This document shows, piece by piece, positions 39,748-47,888 of a DNA stretch of 64,000 nucleotides. Source of the DNA: VRUE01 sp963714155 (GTDB lineage: Bacteria > Actinomycetota > Thermoleophilia > Solirubrobacterales > 70-9); NCBI GenBank assembly GCA_963714155.1, contig OY970236.1, forward strand, positions 1,736,001 to 1,800,000. Reading direction: 5' to 3'. The notes below the pieces were generated by a model, which was given only the letters and a program-made list of their open reading frames with translations, was not told the origin of the DNA and searched no databases. The translations under genes were made by a program, and so were the position numbers. How positions within the stretch are numbered: the stretch's first letter is position 1; each line of letters starts with the position of its first letter.

Positions 39748-41427
39748 TCAGCCCACCATGTCCCGGGCGGCGGCGCCGGCCGGGATCATCGGGAAGCAGT
39801 TCTCCTCGGGCGAAACGCGCACGTCGAGCAGCACCGGCCCGTCCGTTTCCAGCGCAGTCGCCATCGTCTGCTCCAGGTCGGCGGAGTTCTCGCAGCGCAA
39901 GCCGGTGGCGCCGAAGGCCTCGGCCAGCTTGACCCAGTCCGGGCTCGGGCCCATCTCGACCGAGCTGTAGCGGCGGTCCCAGAAAAGCTCCTGCCACTGG
40001 CGGACCATGCCCATGTAGCCGTTGTTCATCAGGAATACCTTGACCGGGATCTCTTCAGCCACGCAGGTGGCCAGCTCCTGGCAGTTCATGATCAGGCTGC
40101 CGTCCCCGGCGAGGCAGACAACGGTGTCGTCGGGGCAGGCGATCTTGGCGCCAACCGCGGCAGGCAAGCCGAAGCCCATCGTGCCGAGCCCACCCGAGTT
40201 GATCCAGCGGCGCGGCCTGTCGAAGCCGTAGTACTGCGCCGCCCACATCTGGTGCTGGCCGACGTCGGAGGTGATGATCGCGTCACCGCCGGTGGCCCGG
40301 TGCAGCGCCTCGATCATGAACTGGGGCTTGATCTCGCCGTCCTTACCCTCGTCGTAGCGCAGCGGGTACTCATCCTGCCAGGCCTTGATCTGGCTCCACC
40401 AGCCGTCGAGGCGCGAGGCATCGGTCTGCAGCGCCTTGTACTCGCGGGTCAGCGCGGGCAGGACCAGCTTGGCGTCGCCGACGATCGGGATGTGGGCGGG
40501 GACGTTCTTGGAGATCTCCGCCGGATCGACGTCGATGTGGATGAACTTGGCGTGCGGCGCGAACTCGGCCAGCTTGCCGGTGATGCGGTCGTCGAAGCGG
40601 GAGCCGATCGCGACGATCAGGTCGGCCTCGTCCATCGCGTAGTTGGCAGCGCGGGTGCCGTGCATGCCGAGCATCCCCAGCCACTGCTCGCCGGAGGCCG
40701 GGTAGGCGCCGAGTCCCATAAGAGTTGAGGTGACCGGGAAGCGGTCGGCGGCGGCAAGCTCACGTAGCTCCTCGGAGGCGTTTGCGTTGACCACGCCGCC
40801 CCCCGTGTAGAGGATCGGCCGGCGTGCGTTCGCCATCGCCTTGGCGGCGATGCGGACCTGCTTGACGTTGGGCGCGGTCGGCGGTTTGTAGCCGGCCAAC
40901 TCGACCGGCTCGGTGCGCGGCGCGTAGTCGATATCGGCGCGCGAGAGGTCCTGCGGGATGTCGAGCAGGACCGGGCCCGGGCGGCCGGTCGAGGCGACGT
41001 GGAAGGCCTCGTGGACGTACTCGGGAATCTGGCGCGGATCGGTGACGGCGAAGGAGTGCTTGACGAAGGGCAGCGTCGCCCCGAGGATGTCTGCCTCCTG
41101 GAAGCCGTCGGTGCCGATCAGCTCGGTGCGCACCTGGCCGGTGATGAAGACGGTCGGCACCGAGTCGAGCATCGCGTCGGCGATCGCGGTGACGAGGTTG
41201 GTCGCGCCGGGGCCGGAGGTGGCGAAGGCGACGCCGACTTTGCCGGACGCCTTGGCGTAGCCCTCCGCGGCGTGACCTCCCCCCTGCTCGTGGCGCACCT
41301 GGATGTGGCGGAACTCGGCATCGACCAGCGCGTCGTAGGTGGGCAGGTTCGCCCCACCGGGAATCCCGAAGACGTGCTCGACGCCCTCGGCCTTCAACGA
41401 CTGCATCAGTGCGTCAGCGGCTCTCAT
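39748..41427 (-). CDS. ilvB: Acetolactate synthase, large catalytic subunit
   Basis: This TPP- and FAD-dependent enzyme joins two pyruvates, or pyruvate and 2-oxobutanoate, in valine/leucine and isoleucine synthesis. The 559-residue protein shows GVEHVFGIPGGANLPTYDAL, the TPP-activating Glu in RHEQGGGHAAEGYAKASG, GPGATNLVTAIADAMLDSVP, and the TPP-Mg motif GDGSLIMNCQELAT through MNNGYMGMVRQWQ. Length is typical of anabolic enzymes. ilvN follows directly. It sits 47 nt after sqdB on the same strand; that gap has no recognisable attenuator. Confidence 0.96.
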   Translation of the reverse strand: MRAADALMQSLKAEGVEHVFGIPGGANLPTYDALVDAEFRHIQVRHEQGGGHAAEGYAKASGKVGVAFATSGPGATNLVTAIADAMLDSVPTVFITGQVRTELIGTDGFQEADILGATLPFVKHSFAVTDPRQIPEYVHEAFHVASTGRPGPVLLDIPQDLSRADIDYAPRTEPVELAGYKPPTAPNVKQVRIAAKAMANARRPILYTGGGVVNANASEELRELAAADRFPVTSTLMGLGAYPASGEQWLGMLGMHGTRAANYAMDEADLIVAIGSRFDDRITGKLAEFAPHAKFIHIDVDPAEISKNVPAHIPIVGDAKLVLPALTREYKALQTDASRLDGWWSQIKAWQDEYPLRYDEGKDGEIKPQFMIEALHRATGGDAIITSDVGQHQMWAAQYYGFDRPRRWINSGGLGTMGFGLPAAVGAKIACPDDTVVCLAGDGSLIMNCQELATCVAEEIPVKVFLMNNGYMGMVRQWQELFWDRRYSSVEMGPSPDWVKLAEAFGATGLRCENSADLEQTMATALETDGPVLLDVRVSPEENCFPMIPAGAAARDMVG

Positions 41428-41474
41428 CGGAATCGCGATGGTACCAGCGGTCTCGCGGCTGCCATGCAGGCGAT

Positions 41475-42644
41475 TTAGAGCTGAACGGGCTCGCCGGGAT
41501 TCCAGCGAGTCCTGGGGTCGATCGAGGACTCGATCACGTGCCCCTTGTAGCGCTCGATCACGTGGATCATCGACTCGACCAGCTCCTCGCCGAGCAGCGT
41601 CGGCTCGAGGCCAAGGTCGAGCAGCTTGGTGTGGATCGCGTTGTAGTAGTGCACTTCCTTCTCCACCCGTGGGTTCTCGTAGTGCTGGATCTCGACCGAG
41701 TAACCGAGGTGCTCGCCCGCCTGCTTGACCAGCCCCGCCAGCTCGATCACCGAGAACTGCTCGGTGAACTGGTTGAAGACACGGAACTCGCCGGGATCGG
41801 CGGGATTGAGCGCCGCCAGTTCGACGCAGGCGAGCGTGTCGCGGATGTTGAGGAAGCCGCGGGTCTGCGTTCCGGCGCCGTAGACAGTGAGCGGATGGCC
41901 GATCACCGCCTGCAGGCAGAAGCGGTTGAGCACGGTGCCGAAGATCTCGTCGTAATCGAAGCGGGTGATCAAGCGCTCGTCGCGGCTGCCCTCCTCGGTC
42001 TCGATCCCGTAGACGACGCCCTGGTTGAGGTCGGTGGCGCGCAGGCCCCAGGTGCGGCAGGCGAAGTGGATATTGGTCGAGTCGTGGACCTTGGAGCAGT
42101 GGTATAGCGAGGCCGGCAGCTTCGGGAAGGGCAGAGTGTCCTTGCGGCCCTTGTGCTCGATCTCGATGTAGCCCTCCTCGATGTCGATGTCGGGCTGGCC
42201 GTACTCGCCCATCGTGCCGAGCTTGACCAAGTGGCAGTCGGGGACGTGGTCGCGAATCGCGAAGAGCAGGTTGAGGTTGCCGATCACGTTCGCGTACTGG
42301 GTCTCGACCGCCTTCTCGCGCGAGGCCATCGAGTAGGGCGCCGAGGCCTGCTGGCCGTAGTGGACGACCACCTCGGGATGGGTCTCGGCGACGACGCCGT
42401 CGAGGAAGTCGCCGTCCTGGACCGGGCCGACGAAGCTGCGGATCTCCTCGCCGGTGAGCCCCTTCCAGGCGGCGATGCGCTGGTCGAGATCGAGGATCGG
42501 CGTCAGCGAGCCGGTGCCGGCCTCTTCGTGCCAGCGGCGGCGAGAAAAGTCGTCGACGACTGAGACCTCGTGACCGCGGGCCGAGAACCTCATAGCCGTC
42601 GGCCAGCCCAGGTAGCCGTCGCCCCCAAGAATGAGAACGCGCAT
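41475..42644 (-). CDS. sqdB: UDP-sulfoquinovose synthase (SqdB-like)
   Basis: This SDR-family enzyme makes UDP-sulfoquinovose from UDP-glucose and sulfite, the head group of sulfolipids. The 389-residue protein has the NAD motif LILGGDGYLGWPTAMRFSARG, QASAPYSMASREKAV, DCHLVKLGTMGEYGQPDIDI, the catalytic YHCSKVHDS (YxxxK), and ATDLNQGVVYGI, all hallmarks of SqdB rather than ordinary epimerases. The partner glycosyltransferase (SqdD/SqdX) is not recognised in the window; the nearby GT39 and GT2 enzymes are of other families. The product might instead decorate a glycan. It lies between a membrane protein gene and ilvB with short gaps. Confidence 0.9.
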   Translation of the reverse strand: MRVLILGGDGYLGWPTAMRFSARGHEVSVVDDFSRRRWHEEAGTGSLTPILDLDQRIAAWKGLTGEEIRSFVGPVQDGDFLDGVVAETHPEVVVHYGQQASAPYSMASREKAVETQYANVIGNLNLLFAIRDHVPDCHLVKLGTMGEYGQPDIDIEEGYIEIEHKGRKDTLPFPKLPASLYHCSKVHDSTNIHFACRTWGLRATDLNQGVVYGIETEEGSRDERLITRFDYDEIFGTVLNRFCLQAVIGHPLTVYGAGTQTRGFLNIRDTLACVELAALNPADPGEFRVFNQFTEQFSVIELAGLVKQAGEHLGYSVEIQHYENPRVEKEVHYYNAIHTKLLDLGLEPTLLGEELVESMIHVIERYKGHVIESSIDPRTRWNPGEPVQL

Positions 42645-42688
42645 AAGTCGCGGCAGCGTAGCGAACCAGGACGATGGCGCGGGGGCGT

Positions 42689-43696
42689 TCAGTCGCCGCG
42701 GAGCACCCCGACCAACTGGTCGGTCGTGATCACCGCCGGGTCGCTCTCGGGTTCCTTATCGCCACGGCTGTTGTGGGGGAGGACAATGATCCGCAGCGCA
42801 TAGTCGTCTTCCCCTATCTCCCCAGGCGCGAGCCTCTTCTTCGCGCTGGCGAGCAATGGGGAGCTCCGATTGGTGGCGAAGACCGGAGCAACGCGGTACT
42901 TGCTCCCCTTTATCTCGACGACGAAGTCGGTTCGCCGGCCGCGCTCACGGTGCAGCTCGCTCACCTCCCACCCCTTCAACCTCTTCCTATCCCCTCCGCG
43001 GGGTTCGAGCAGGATCTTGCGCACCAGGCAGTGCAGGACGGTGGCCCGGATACTGCGCGCGACCTCGTCCGCGGCGACGAGGAATTTCGCCCTTTCGACC
43101 GGAGAGAGCTCGGCCAGATCCTCGTCGCGCAGCGCCATCAGACGGCTGACCAGGTCAGCGTCGCGCTCGGGGAGCAGCTTGTCGTACTTGAGACTGCCGA
43201 TGGTAAGGAACGTCGGGGTTCCGCCTTGATCAAGCACGTGCTTGGCCAGGTAGGTCAGCTTGCGCTCGATCATGAGTCGCAGGTCCAACACCGATTCGAC
43301 GCTCAGTTCGGTCTCGAGGTCCCCCTCCAGCTCGCCAGATAGTCCCTCGGCCCCCTCGAAGTCCTCGACGGTGGCCGGGCCGGCCGCCCGCTCAGCGGCT
43401 TTGAAGACCTCGAGGACGACCGGGCCGATACTGATCTTCGACACCCGCGCAGCGAGGGCGCGGGCCACACTCGGGGTAAGTGCGATTGCCGCCAGTGCGG
43501 CGAGCGTCAAGCCCGCCACGACCAGTGCTTGATCGGTTTTCACCGCCCCTACCACGACGCGATCTGCGAGGAGCACGAGTAGCAGGGCGAAGGCGACCCG
43601 CGCCACCTGAATCGCGATGCCCCCAACCAGGCGCAGCAACGCGCGCCTTTCCGTCGAGCGCCTCCAGTCCCCGACCGTAACCTCCGTGAGGTCCAT
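42689..43696 (-). CDS. Membrane-anchored protein with a possible PD-(D/E)xK-type motif
   Basis: I do not recognise this 335-residue protein. Two hydrophobic segments lie at about 21-50 and 54-84. The rest is cytoplasmic and mixed: an acidic linker (EDFEGAEGLSGELEGDLETE), then a helical stretch to about 240. It ends with a beta-like region WEVSELHRERGRRTDFVVEIKG, where D257, E261 and K263 recall the metal-binding core of restriction-endonuclease-fold proteins. The first Asp is closer to ExK than usual, so this is a hint only. ATG 43696 was chosen; longer starts overlap the divergent GT39 gene. It heads the run sqdB-ilvB-ilvN-menF. Confidence 0.65.
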   Translation of the reverse strand: MDLTEVTVGDWRRSTERRALLRLVGGIAIQVARVAFALLLVLLADRVVVGAVKTDQALVVAGLTLAALAAIALTPSVARALAARVSKISIGPVVLEVFKAAERAAGPATVEDFEGAEGLSGELEGDLETELSVESVLDLRLMIERKLTYLAKHVLDQGGTPTFLTIGSLKYDKLLPERDADLVSRLMALRDEDLAELSPVERAKFLVAADEVARSIRATVLHCLVRKILLEPRGGDRKRLKGWEVSELHRERGRRTDFVVEIKGSKYRVAPVFATNRSSPLLASAKKRLAPGEIGEDDYALRIIVLPHNSRGDKEPESDPAVITTDQLVGVLRGD

Positions 43697-43754
43697 ACGA
43701 GCAATCAACTCACTTCGAGCAACCGTTCTTTCGGGTCGCCATAGCATCCGCGCG

Positions 43755-45053
43755 GTGAATGGCTTGACGCAGCGGAACGGCGGATGGGCGGGACTCGCCG
43801 CGTTGGTCGCGATCCTGTTGTTGGGGCTGGGCTTGCGCATGAACGAGGCGTGGGACGGTCGAGCGCCAGTCTTCGACGCGGTCGCCTACGCGAAGATCGC
43901 CGCCAACCTCGAGCGCGGCGAGGGCTTCACACTCGGACCGGCAGCGACGCAGCCAGCGAGCAATTACTCGCCCGGCCCGCCCCTTCTCGCCGCCGGGATC
44001 TACAAGCTGACCGGCGGGGTGCACGAACGCACCGCCCGCGTCGTCCTCGCCCTGCTCGGCACGCTGGCGGTGCTCTTCACCTACCTGATCGGGCGCCGTC
44101 TTTCGGGACCGGCAGCGGGCCTGATCGGGGCCGGCGCACTCGCGATCTACCCGGCCCTGCTCGAGTACCAAGGGATGCTGATGGGCGAGCCCCTGGCGGC
44201 GACGCTCCTGTCCGGGGCAGTTCTTGCCGTGCTCTGGGCTGACCGTCCAAGGCAACGCGCCAGGTGGCTTGTCCCAGGCATCCTGTTTGGAGCGCTGGCT
44301 CTAGTCCGACCCGAGTACCTGGGCGTCGCCTTGCTCGTGAGCTTGGTGGTGCTCCTGAGGCGGGGACGGCGCGATTGGCGGGTGACGTGGGCCCAAGCGC
44401 TACTTGTCCTCGTTGGGGTCACGGTCATCGTGGCGCCGTGGACGGTTCGCAACGGGATCGCGCTCGATCGGTTCGTGCCGATCTCGACCGGCGGCGGACA
44501 GGTCCTGTTTGCCGGGACCTACCTGCCTTCGGACGGCGATCCGGAAAAGGTCGGGGCCGAGGTGGTCGAGCGGCATCCCGAACTGTTCGGACCTGACGCC
44601 GTGCAGCGCCTGCGGCTCGAGCAGATTCTTGCCCGCCTAGCCGAGCAGCGCTACCCGGGAATGGAAGCCGACAAGGCGCTCGCGAAGATGGGCAAGGAAC
44701 AGCTTTGGGACGACGTCAGCGAAGAGCCGCTCGACTACGCCGGTTTCGTCGCGACCAAGATCGGGCGGATCTGGTCGCACGGGCCGCGCCACGTTATGCA
44801 CGAGCCCGGCTGGGAGCTGCTGCACTGGGCCCTGGTTGCGTTCGGCCTGATCGGGCTCGCCGTCCTGGCTGCCCAGCGCCGCTGGGAGGCGTTGCTGATC
44901 GCGACGATCTTCCTTGCGATCACCGCGATCAGCGCCCTGCTCGTCGCCTCGCCCCGGCGGGTGCTGGTGATGATGCCGCTGGTCGCGGCCCTTGCCGGGG
45001 TTGGAGCAACTGCCTGCTGGCGGCAGTTGCGCGTCAGTCTTGGTCGTACGTGA
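43755..45053 (+). CDS. GT39/PMT_2-family membrane glycosyltransferase
   Basis: This 432-residue integral membrane protein has about ten helices. The first extracytoplasmic loop after helix 1 carries acidic residues (EAWDGRAPVFDAVAYAKIA), the expected place of the catalytic Asp in GT-C enzymes using polyprenyl-phosphate sugars. ASNYSPGPPLLAAGIYKL and RPEYLGVALL are typical of PMT_2 proteins. It probably transfers a sugar to a wall polymer or lipid; donor and acceptor are unknown. GTG 43755 was chosen. It is similar in plan to the gene at 45484, with both having WAVRN/WTVRN, then LDR.VPISTGGG, so the two are paralogues. The 3' end overlaps the next minus-strand gene by 20 nt. Confidence 0.82.
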   Translation: MNGLTQRNGGWAGLAALVAILLLGLGLRMNEAWDGRAPVFDAVAYAKIAANLERGEGFTLGPAATQPASNYSPGPPLLAAGIYKLTGGVHERTARVVLALLGTLAVLFTYLIGRRLSGPAAGLIGAGALAIYPALLEYQGMLMGEPLAATLLSGAVLAVLWADRPRQRARWLVPGILFGALALVRPEYLGVALLVSLVVLLRRGRRDWRVTWAQALLVLVGVTVIVAPWTVRNGIALDRFVPISTGGGQVLFAGTYLPSDGDPEKVGAEVVERHPELFGPDAVQRLRLEQILARLAEQRYPGMEADKALAKMGKEQLWDDVSEEPLDYAGFVATKIGRIWSHGPRHVMHEPGWELLHWALVAFGLIGLAVLAAQRRWEALLIATIFLAITAISALLVASPRRVLVMMPLVAALAGVGATACWRQLRVSLGRT

Positions 45054-45414
45054 CCTTGAAGGTGACCTTGACGAACATCGGCGTGTCGGCGCCGCGGAAT
45101 AGGCACTTGTAGGAAACGACGTCCGGGCTGGTCGAGTGCACGGTCGGGGTGCAGTAGTAGCCGGCGACGCTCTTTGGCTCCTCGATACGCAGGGCCAGGA
45201 GCTGGTTCATCGCCTTCTTGGCCTGGGCGCAAGTCGCGTACTGGGCTTGGATCGAGTTGACATTGCTGGCGATGAGGGTCGCCTTGACCGGATTGGCGAT
45301 GACGTTTTTCGAGTTCGTGGTGCAGGTCTTCGGTTTGACCTTGGCGGACGCGCCAGGAGCGGCGGCCAGGGCAACCACCGCAATCGCGGCAAGGAGAAGA
45401 GGGATGCGACGCAT
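45034..45414 (-). CDS. Small secreted protein of unknown function
   Basis: This 126-residue protein has a clean signal peptide (RRIPLLLAAIAVVALAAAP, cleavage after ASA near 24). The mature part has four Cys (KTCTTNS, YATCAQ, GYYCTPT, YKCLFRG), probably forming two disulfides, and ends in FVKVTFKVTYDQD. No family is recognised. It lies between two paralogous GT39 genes on the opposite strand and overlaps the end of the first. Such small Cys-rich exported proteins are often envelope components. Confidence 0.75.
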   Translation of the reverse strand: MRRIPLLLAAIAVVALAAAPGASAKVKPKTCTTNSKNVIANPVKATLIASNVNSIQAQYATCAQAKKAMNQLLALRIEEPKSVAGYYCTPTVHSTSPDVVSYKCLFRGADTPMFVKVTFKVTYDQD

Positions 45415-45483
45415 ATGAAGTGCTCCTTCGTCTGGGTAAGTGTCGGAGCGAGATTCGGCGCACGGCCCGGATAGCCTGCCGCC

Positions 45484-46821
45484 ATGGGCTCCCTGAAGAA
45501 GTGGCTGCGCGGGCTGCCCGAGCGCCACGGGCGCAAGACGCTGGTCCTGCTCGCCGCGATCCTCCTGCTCGGCTTCGGCCTGCGCGCCTACCGAGTAGTC
45601 GAGCCGCTGCCCGTGCCCGGCGACGACGCCCACGCCTACTACGCCCTCTCCAAGGCGCTCTACACCGAAGGCAGCTTCGGCGGGCCCAACTTCGAAGACT
45701 CGAGCGATTGGTCGCCGGGGGCGCCGTTGCTCTACGCCGCCAGCTTCTACGCCACGGCGGGGGCCCGCGAAGGCACAGCGCGCATAGTCGAGCTGCTGCT
45801 CGGGCTGGCGACGATCGTGGTCGTCTACTTGCTCGGCAAGCGCATCGCCTGCCGCCCGGCGGGCCTGCTCGCCGCCTTCGGCGTCGCCGTCTACCCACCG
45901 TTCATCCACTCGGTCGGAGCGCTCTATAGCGAGCCCCCAGCCATGTTCACGCTTCCCGCGGCGGTCTTGGCGTTCCTCTGGGCCGCGGACGGGCTTGGCG
46001 ATCCCGCGCGTGATCGAACCTGGGTCAGGTGGCTCCTCCCCGGCCTGCTCTTCGGCCTGACGGCGATGTTCCGGCCCGAGTACCTCCTGGTCGGCGTCGC
46101 CTTCGCCCTCTTCGCCCTGATCCGGGTCTGGCGCTCCCGCGGCTGGCAGCCGAGCCTTGCCGCGACGGCGGCATTGCTCACCGCCCTGCTGCTGCCGATC
46201 GTGCCCTGGGCGGTGCGCAACCAGGTGGTCCTCGATCGCACGGTGCCGATCTCGACCGGCGGCGGCAAGGCGCTCTACGTCGGCACCTTCCTGCCGGCCG
46301 ACGGCGAATACCAGCGGGTCAAGGCGCTCCTCGCGCAGCGCTACCTGGATCGGGACCTCGACCCGCACTCGCGGGCGCTGGAAGAGGTGGACCCGACCCC
46401 GCTCTTCGACCGGGTCGCGGCCCGCTACCCCGACCTGCCCCGCGACTCGGCGCTGGGCAAGATCGGCAAGCAGAACTTCTCCCACTACTTCGGCGACGAC
46501 CCGGTCGAATACCTGGCGATGACAGCGCGCAAGGCCTGGCGGATGTGGAGCGCCGGAATCGGCGAAGCGATGGAAAGCACGGCCGGGCGGATCCTCCAGA
46601 CGTTGATCGTCGTCCTCGCGCTCGCCGGGCTGGCGGTGCTTGCCTGGCGACGCTGGTGGTGGGAGCTGATCTCGATGGTGACCCCACTTGTCCTTGTCAC
46701 CGCGGTCGGCGTCATCTCGCTCGCCGCCCCCCGCCGCAACGAGGTGCTGATGACGCTGATCTTCCCGCTCGCCGCGGCGGCGCTCTCACGGGGGACCGCC
46801 GCCCTATTGTCCAAGCGGTAA
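45484..46821 (+). CDS. GT39/PMT_2-family membrane glycosyltransferase
   Basis: This 445-residue polytopic protein is a paralogue of the gene at 43755. After a basic N-terminus (KKWLRGLPERHGRK) and helix 1, the loop has the acidic motif PVPGDDAHAYYALSKALY, the likely catalytic site of a GT-C enzyme. SPGAPLLYAASFYATAG, SEPPAMFTLPAAVL and FRPEYLLVGVAFAL follow. The stop overlaps the start of the glycosyltransferase 2 gene (TAATG), which suggests a shared pathway: the GT2 enzyme could make a polyprenyl-phosphate sugar that this enzyme transfers outside the membrane. That link is inferred. Confidence 0.85.
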   Translation: MGSLKKWLRGLPERHGRKTLVLLAAILLLGFGLRAYRVVEPLPVPGDDAHAYYALSKALYTEGSFGGPNFEDSSDWSPGAPLLYAASFYATAGAREGTARIVELLLGLATIVVVYLLGKRIACRPAGLLAAFGVAVYPPFIHSVGALYSEPPAMFTLPAAVLAFLWAADGLGDPARDRTWVRWLLPGLLFGLTAMFRPEYLLVGVAFALFALIRVWRSRGWQPSLAATAALLTALLLPIVPWAVRNQVVLDRTVPISTGGGKALYVGTFLPADGEYQRVKALLAQRYLDRDLDPHSRALEEVDPTPLFDRVAARYPDLPRDSALGKIGKQNFSHYFGDDPVEYLAMTARKAWRMWSAGIGEAMESTAGRILQTLIVVLALAGLAVLAWRRWWWELISMVTPLVLVTAVGVISLAAPRRNEVLMTLIFPLAAAALSRGTAALLSKR

Positions 46822-47888
46822 TGGCTCCCTATGCAGGCATCTTTCCGGCCGAACTGACGGCGCTGCGCAGCGCCGGGTTGATCGGCGGGATCCTGCTGGT
46901 CATCTATGCCGTGGCACGGCGACGCTCGCTGCGCAACGCCGACGTGCTGATTCTGCTTGCCGCCGGTCTTGGCCTGGCGCTGGTCTCGGGCACCGAAATC
47001 ACCGACAAGCTGCTCTCCGCCTTCTCCTTCGAGAAGGGCAACGGCGGTCGCATCCTCGGCCTCGCCGTCTTCGCGATCTTCATCCTCTTCCTGCTGATCC
47101 TGCGGGCTCTCTCTCAGGGCGCGCGCAACGCGCGTCAGCTCTCGGCGGCGCTCGAGGGCCTCGCCTGGGAGGAGTTCCGCCAGGCGAAGTTGCCGGAACG
47201 CTTTCGGGGCAAGATCGCGATCCTCGTCCCCGCCTACAACGAGGCCGAGAACATCGGCCATGTCCTCGACCTGATGCCGAGCGAGGTCTGCGGCACGTCA
47301 ACCTCGGTGCTCGTCGTCGATGACGGCTCTCGCGACGGCACCGGCGACGTCGCCGCCGAGCACGGTGCCGCCGTTGCCCGCCACGTAACCAACCGCGGCG
47401 GCGGTGCGGCGCTGCGCACCGGCTACCGATTGATGGTCGAATCGGGAGCCGAGATCGTCGTCACCCTCGACGCCGACGGCCAGCACCTGCCCTCGGAGAT
47501 GGAGCGCCTGGTCAAGCCGGTGCTCGACGGCGAAGTCGACGTCGCCCACGGCTCACGCGTGCTCGGCCATGCCGACCGCAACCACTTCGCCCGCGAGCTC
47601 GGCATCGTCTTCTTCAACCGCCTCGTCTCGGCGATCACCCGCACCCACGTCACCGACTGCTCCAACGGCTACCGGGCGGTGCGCACCACGGTGCTGCCCC
47701 AGCTGGTCCTGCGCCAGGAGCAGTTCCACACCTCCGAGTTCATGATCGAGGCGATCAAGCGCGGGATCCCGGCCCGCGAGGTGCCGATCACGGTCGAGCA
47801 GCGCCTGCACGGCCACTCGAAGAAGCCCGCCGTCTTCCGCTACGGCATGGGCTTCGCCAACGCGATCGTCCGCACCTGGCTGCGCTAG
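46821..47888 (+). CDS. DPM1-like GT2 glycosyltransferase with N-terminal DUF2304-like membrane domain
   Basis: At 355 residues, the first ~105 hold three hydrophobic helices (LIGGILLVIYAVARR, VLILLAAGLGLALVSG, ILGLAVFAIFILFLLILRAL) resembling DUF2304. From 120 on is a GT-A domain of the dolichyl-phosphate mannose synthase type: ILVPAYNEAENIGHVL, VLVVDDGSRDGTGDVA, NRGGGAALRTGY, and the metal-binding TLDADGQHLPSEM. DUF2304 is usually a separate small gene next to such enzymes; here they are fused. The product is probably a polyprenyl-phosphate-hexose used by the co-translated GT39 enzyme. Confidence 0.87.
   Translation: MAPYAGIFPAELTALRSAGLIGGILLVIYAVARRRSLRNADVLILLAAGLGLALVSGTEITDKLLSAFSFEKGNGGRILGLAVFAIFILFLLILRALSQGARNARQLSAALEGLAWEEFRQAKLPERFRGKIAILVPAYNEAENIGHVLDLMPSEVCGTSTSVLVVDDGSRDGTGDVAAEHGAAVARHVTNRGGGAALRTGYRLMVESGAEIVVTLDADGQHLPSEMERLVKPVLDGEVDVAHGSRVLGHADRNHFARELGIVFFNRLVSAITRTHVTDCSNGYRAVRTTVLPQLVLRQEQFHTSEFMIEAIKRGIPAREVPITVEQRLHGHSKKPAVFRYGMGFANAIVRTWLR

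Noticed and set aside
41428..41474. ilvB leader peptide (short frame MAAARPLVPSRFR)
   Set aside because: Only one Leu and one Val codon, no stem-loop and no room for an attenuator in the 47-nt gap.
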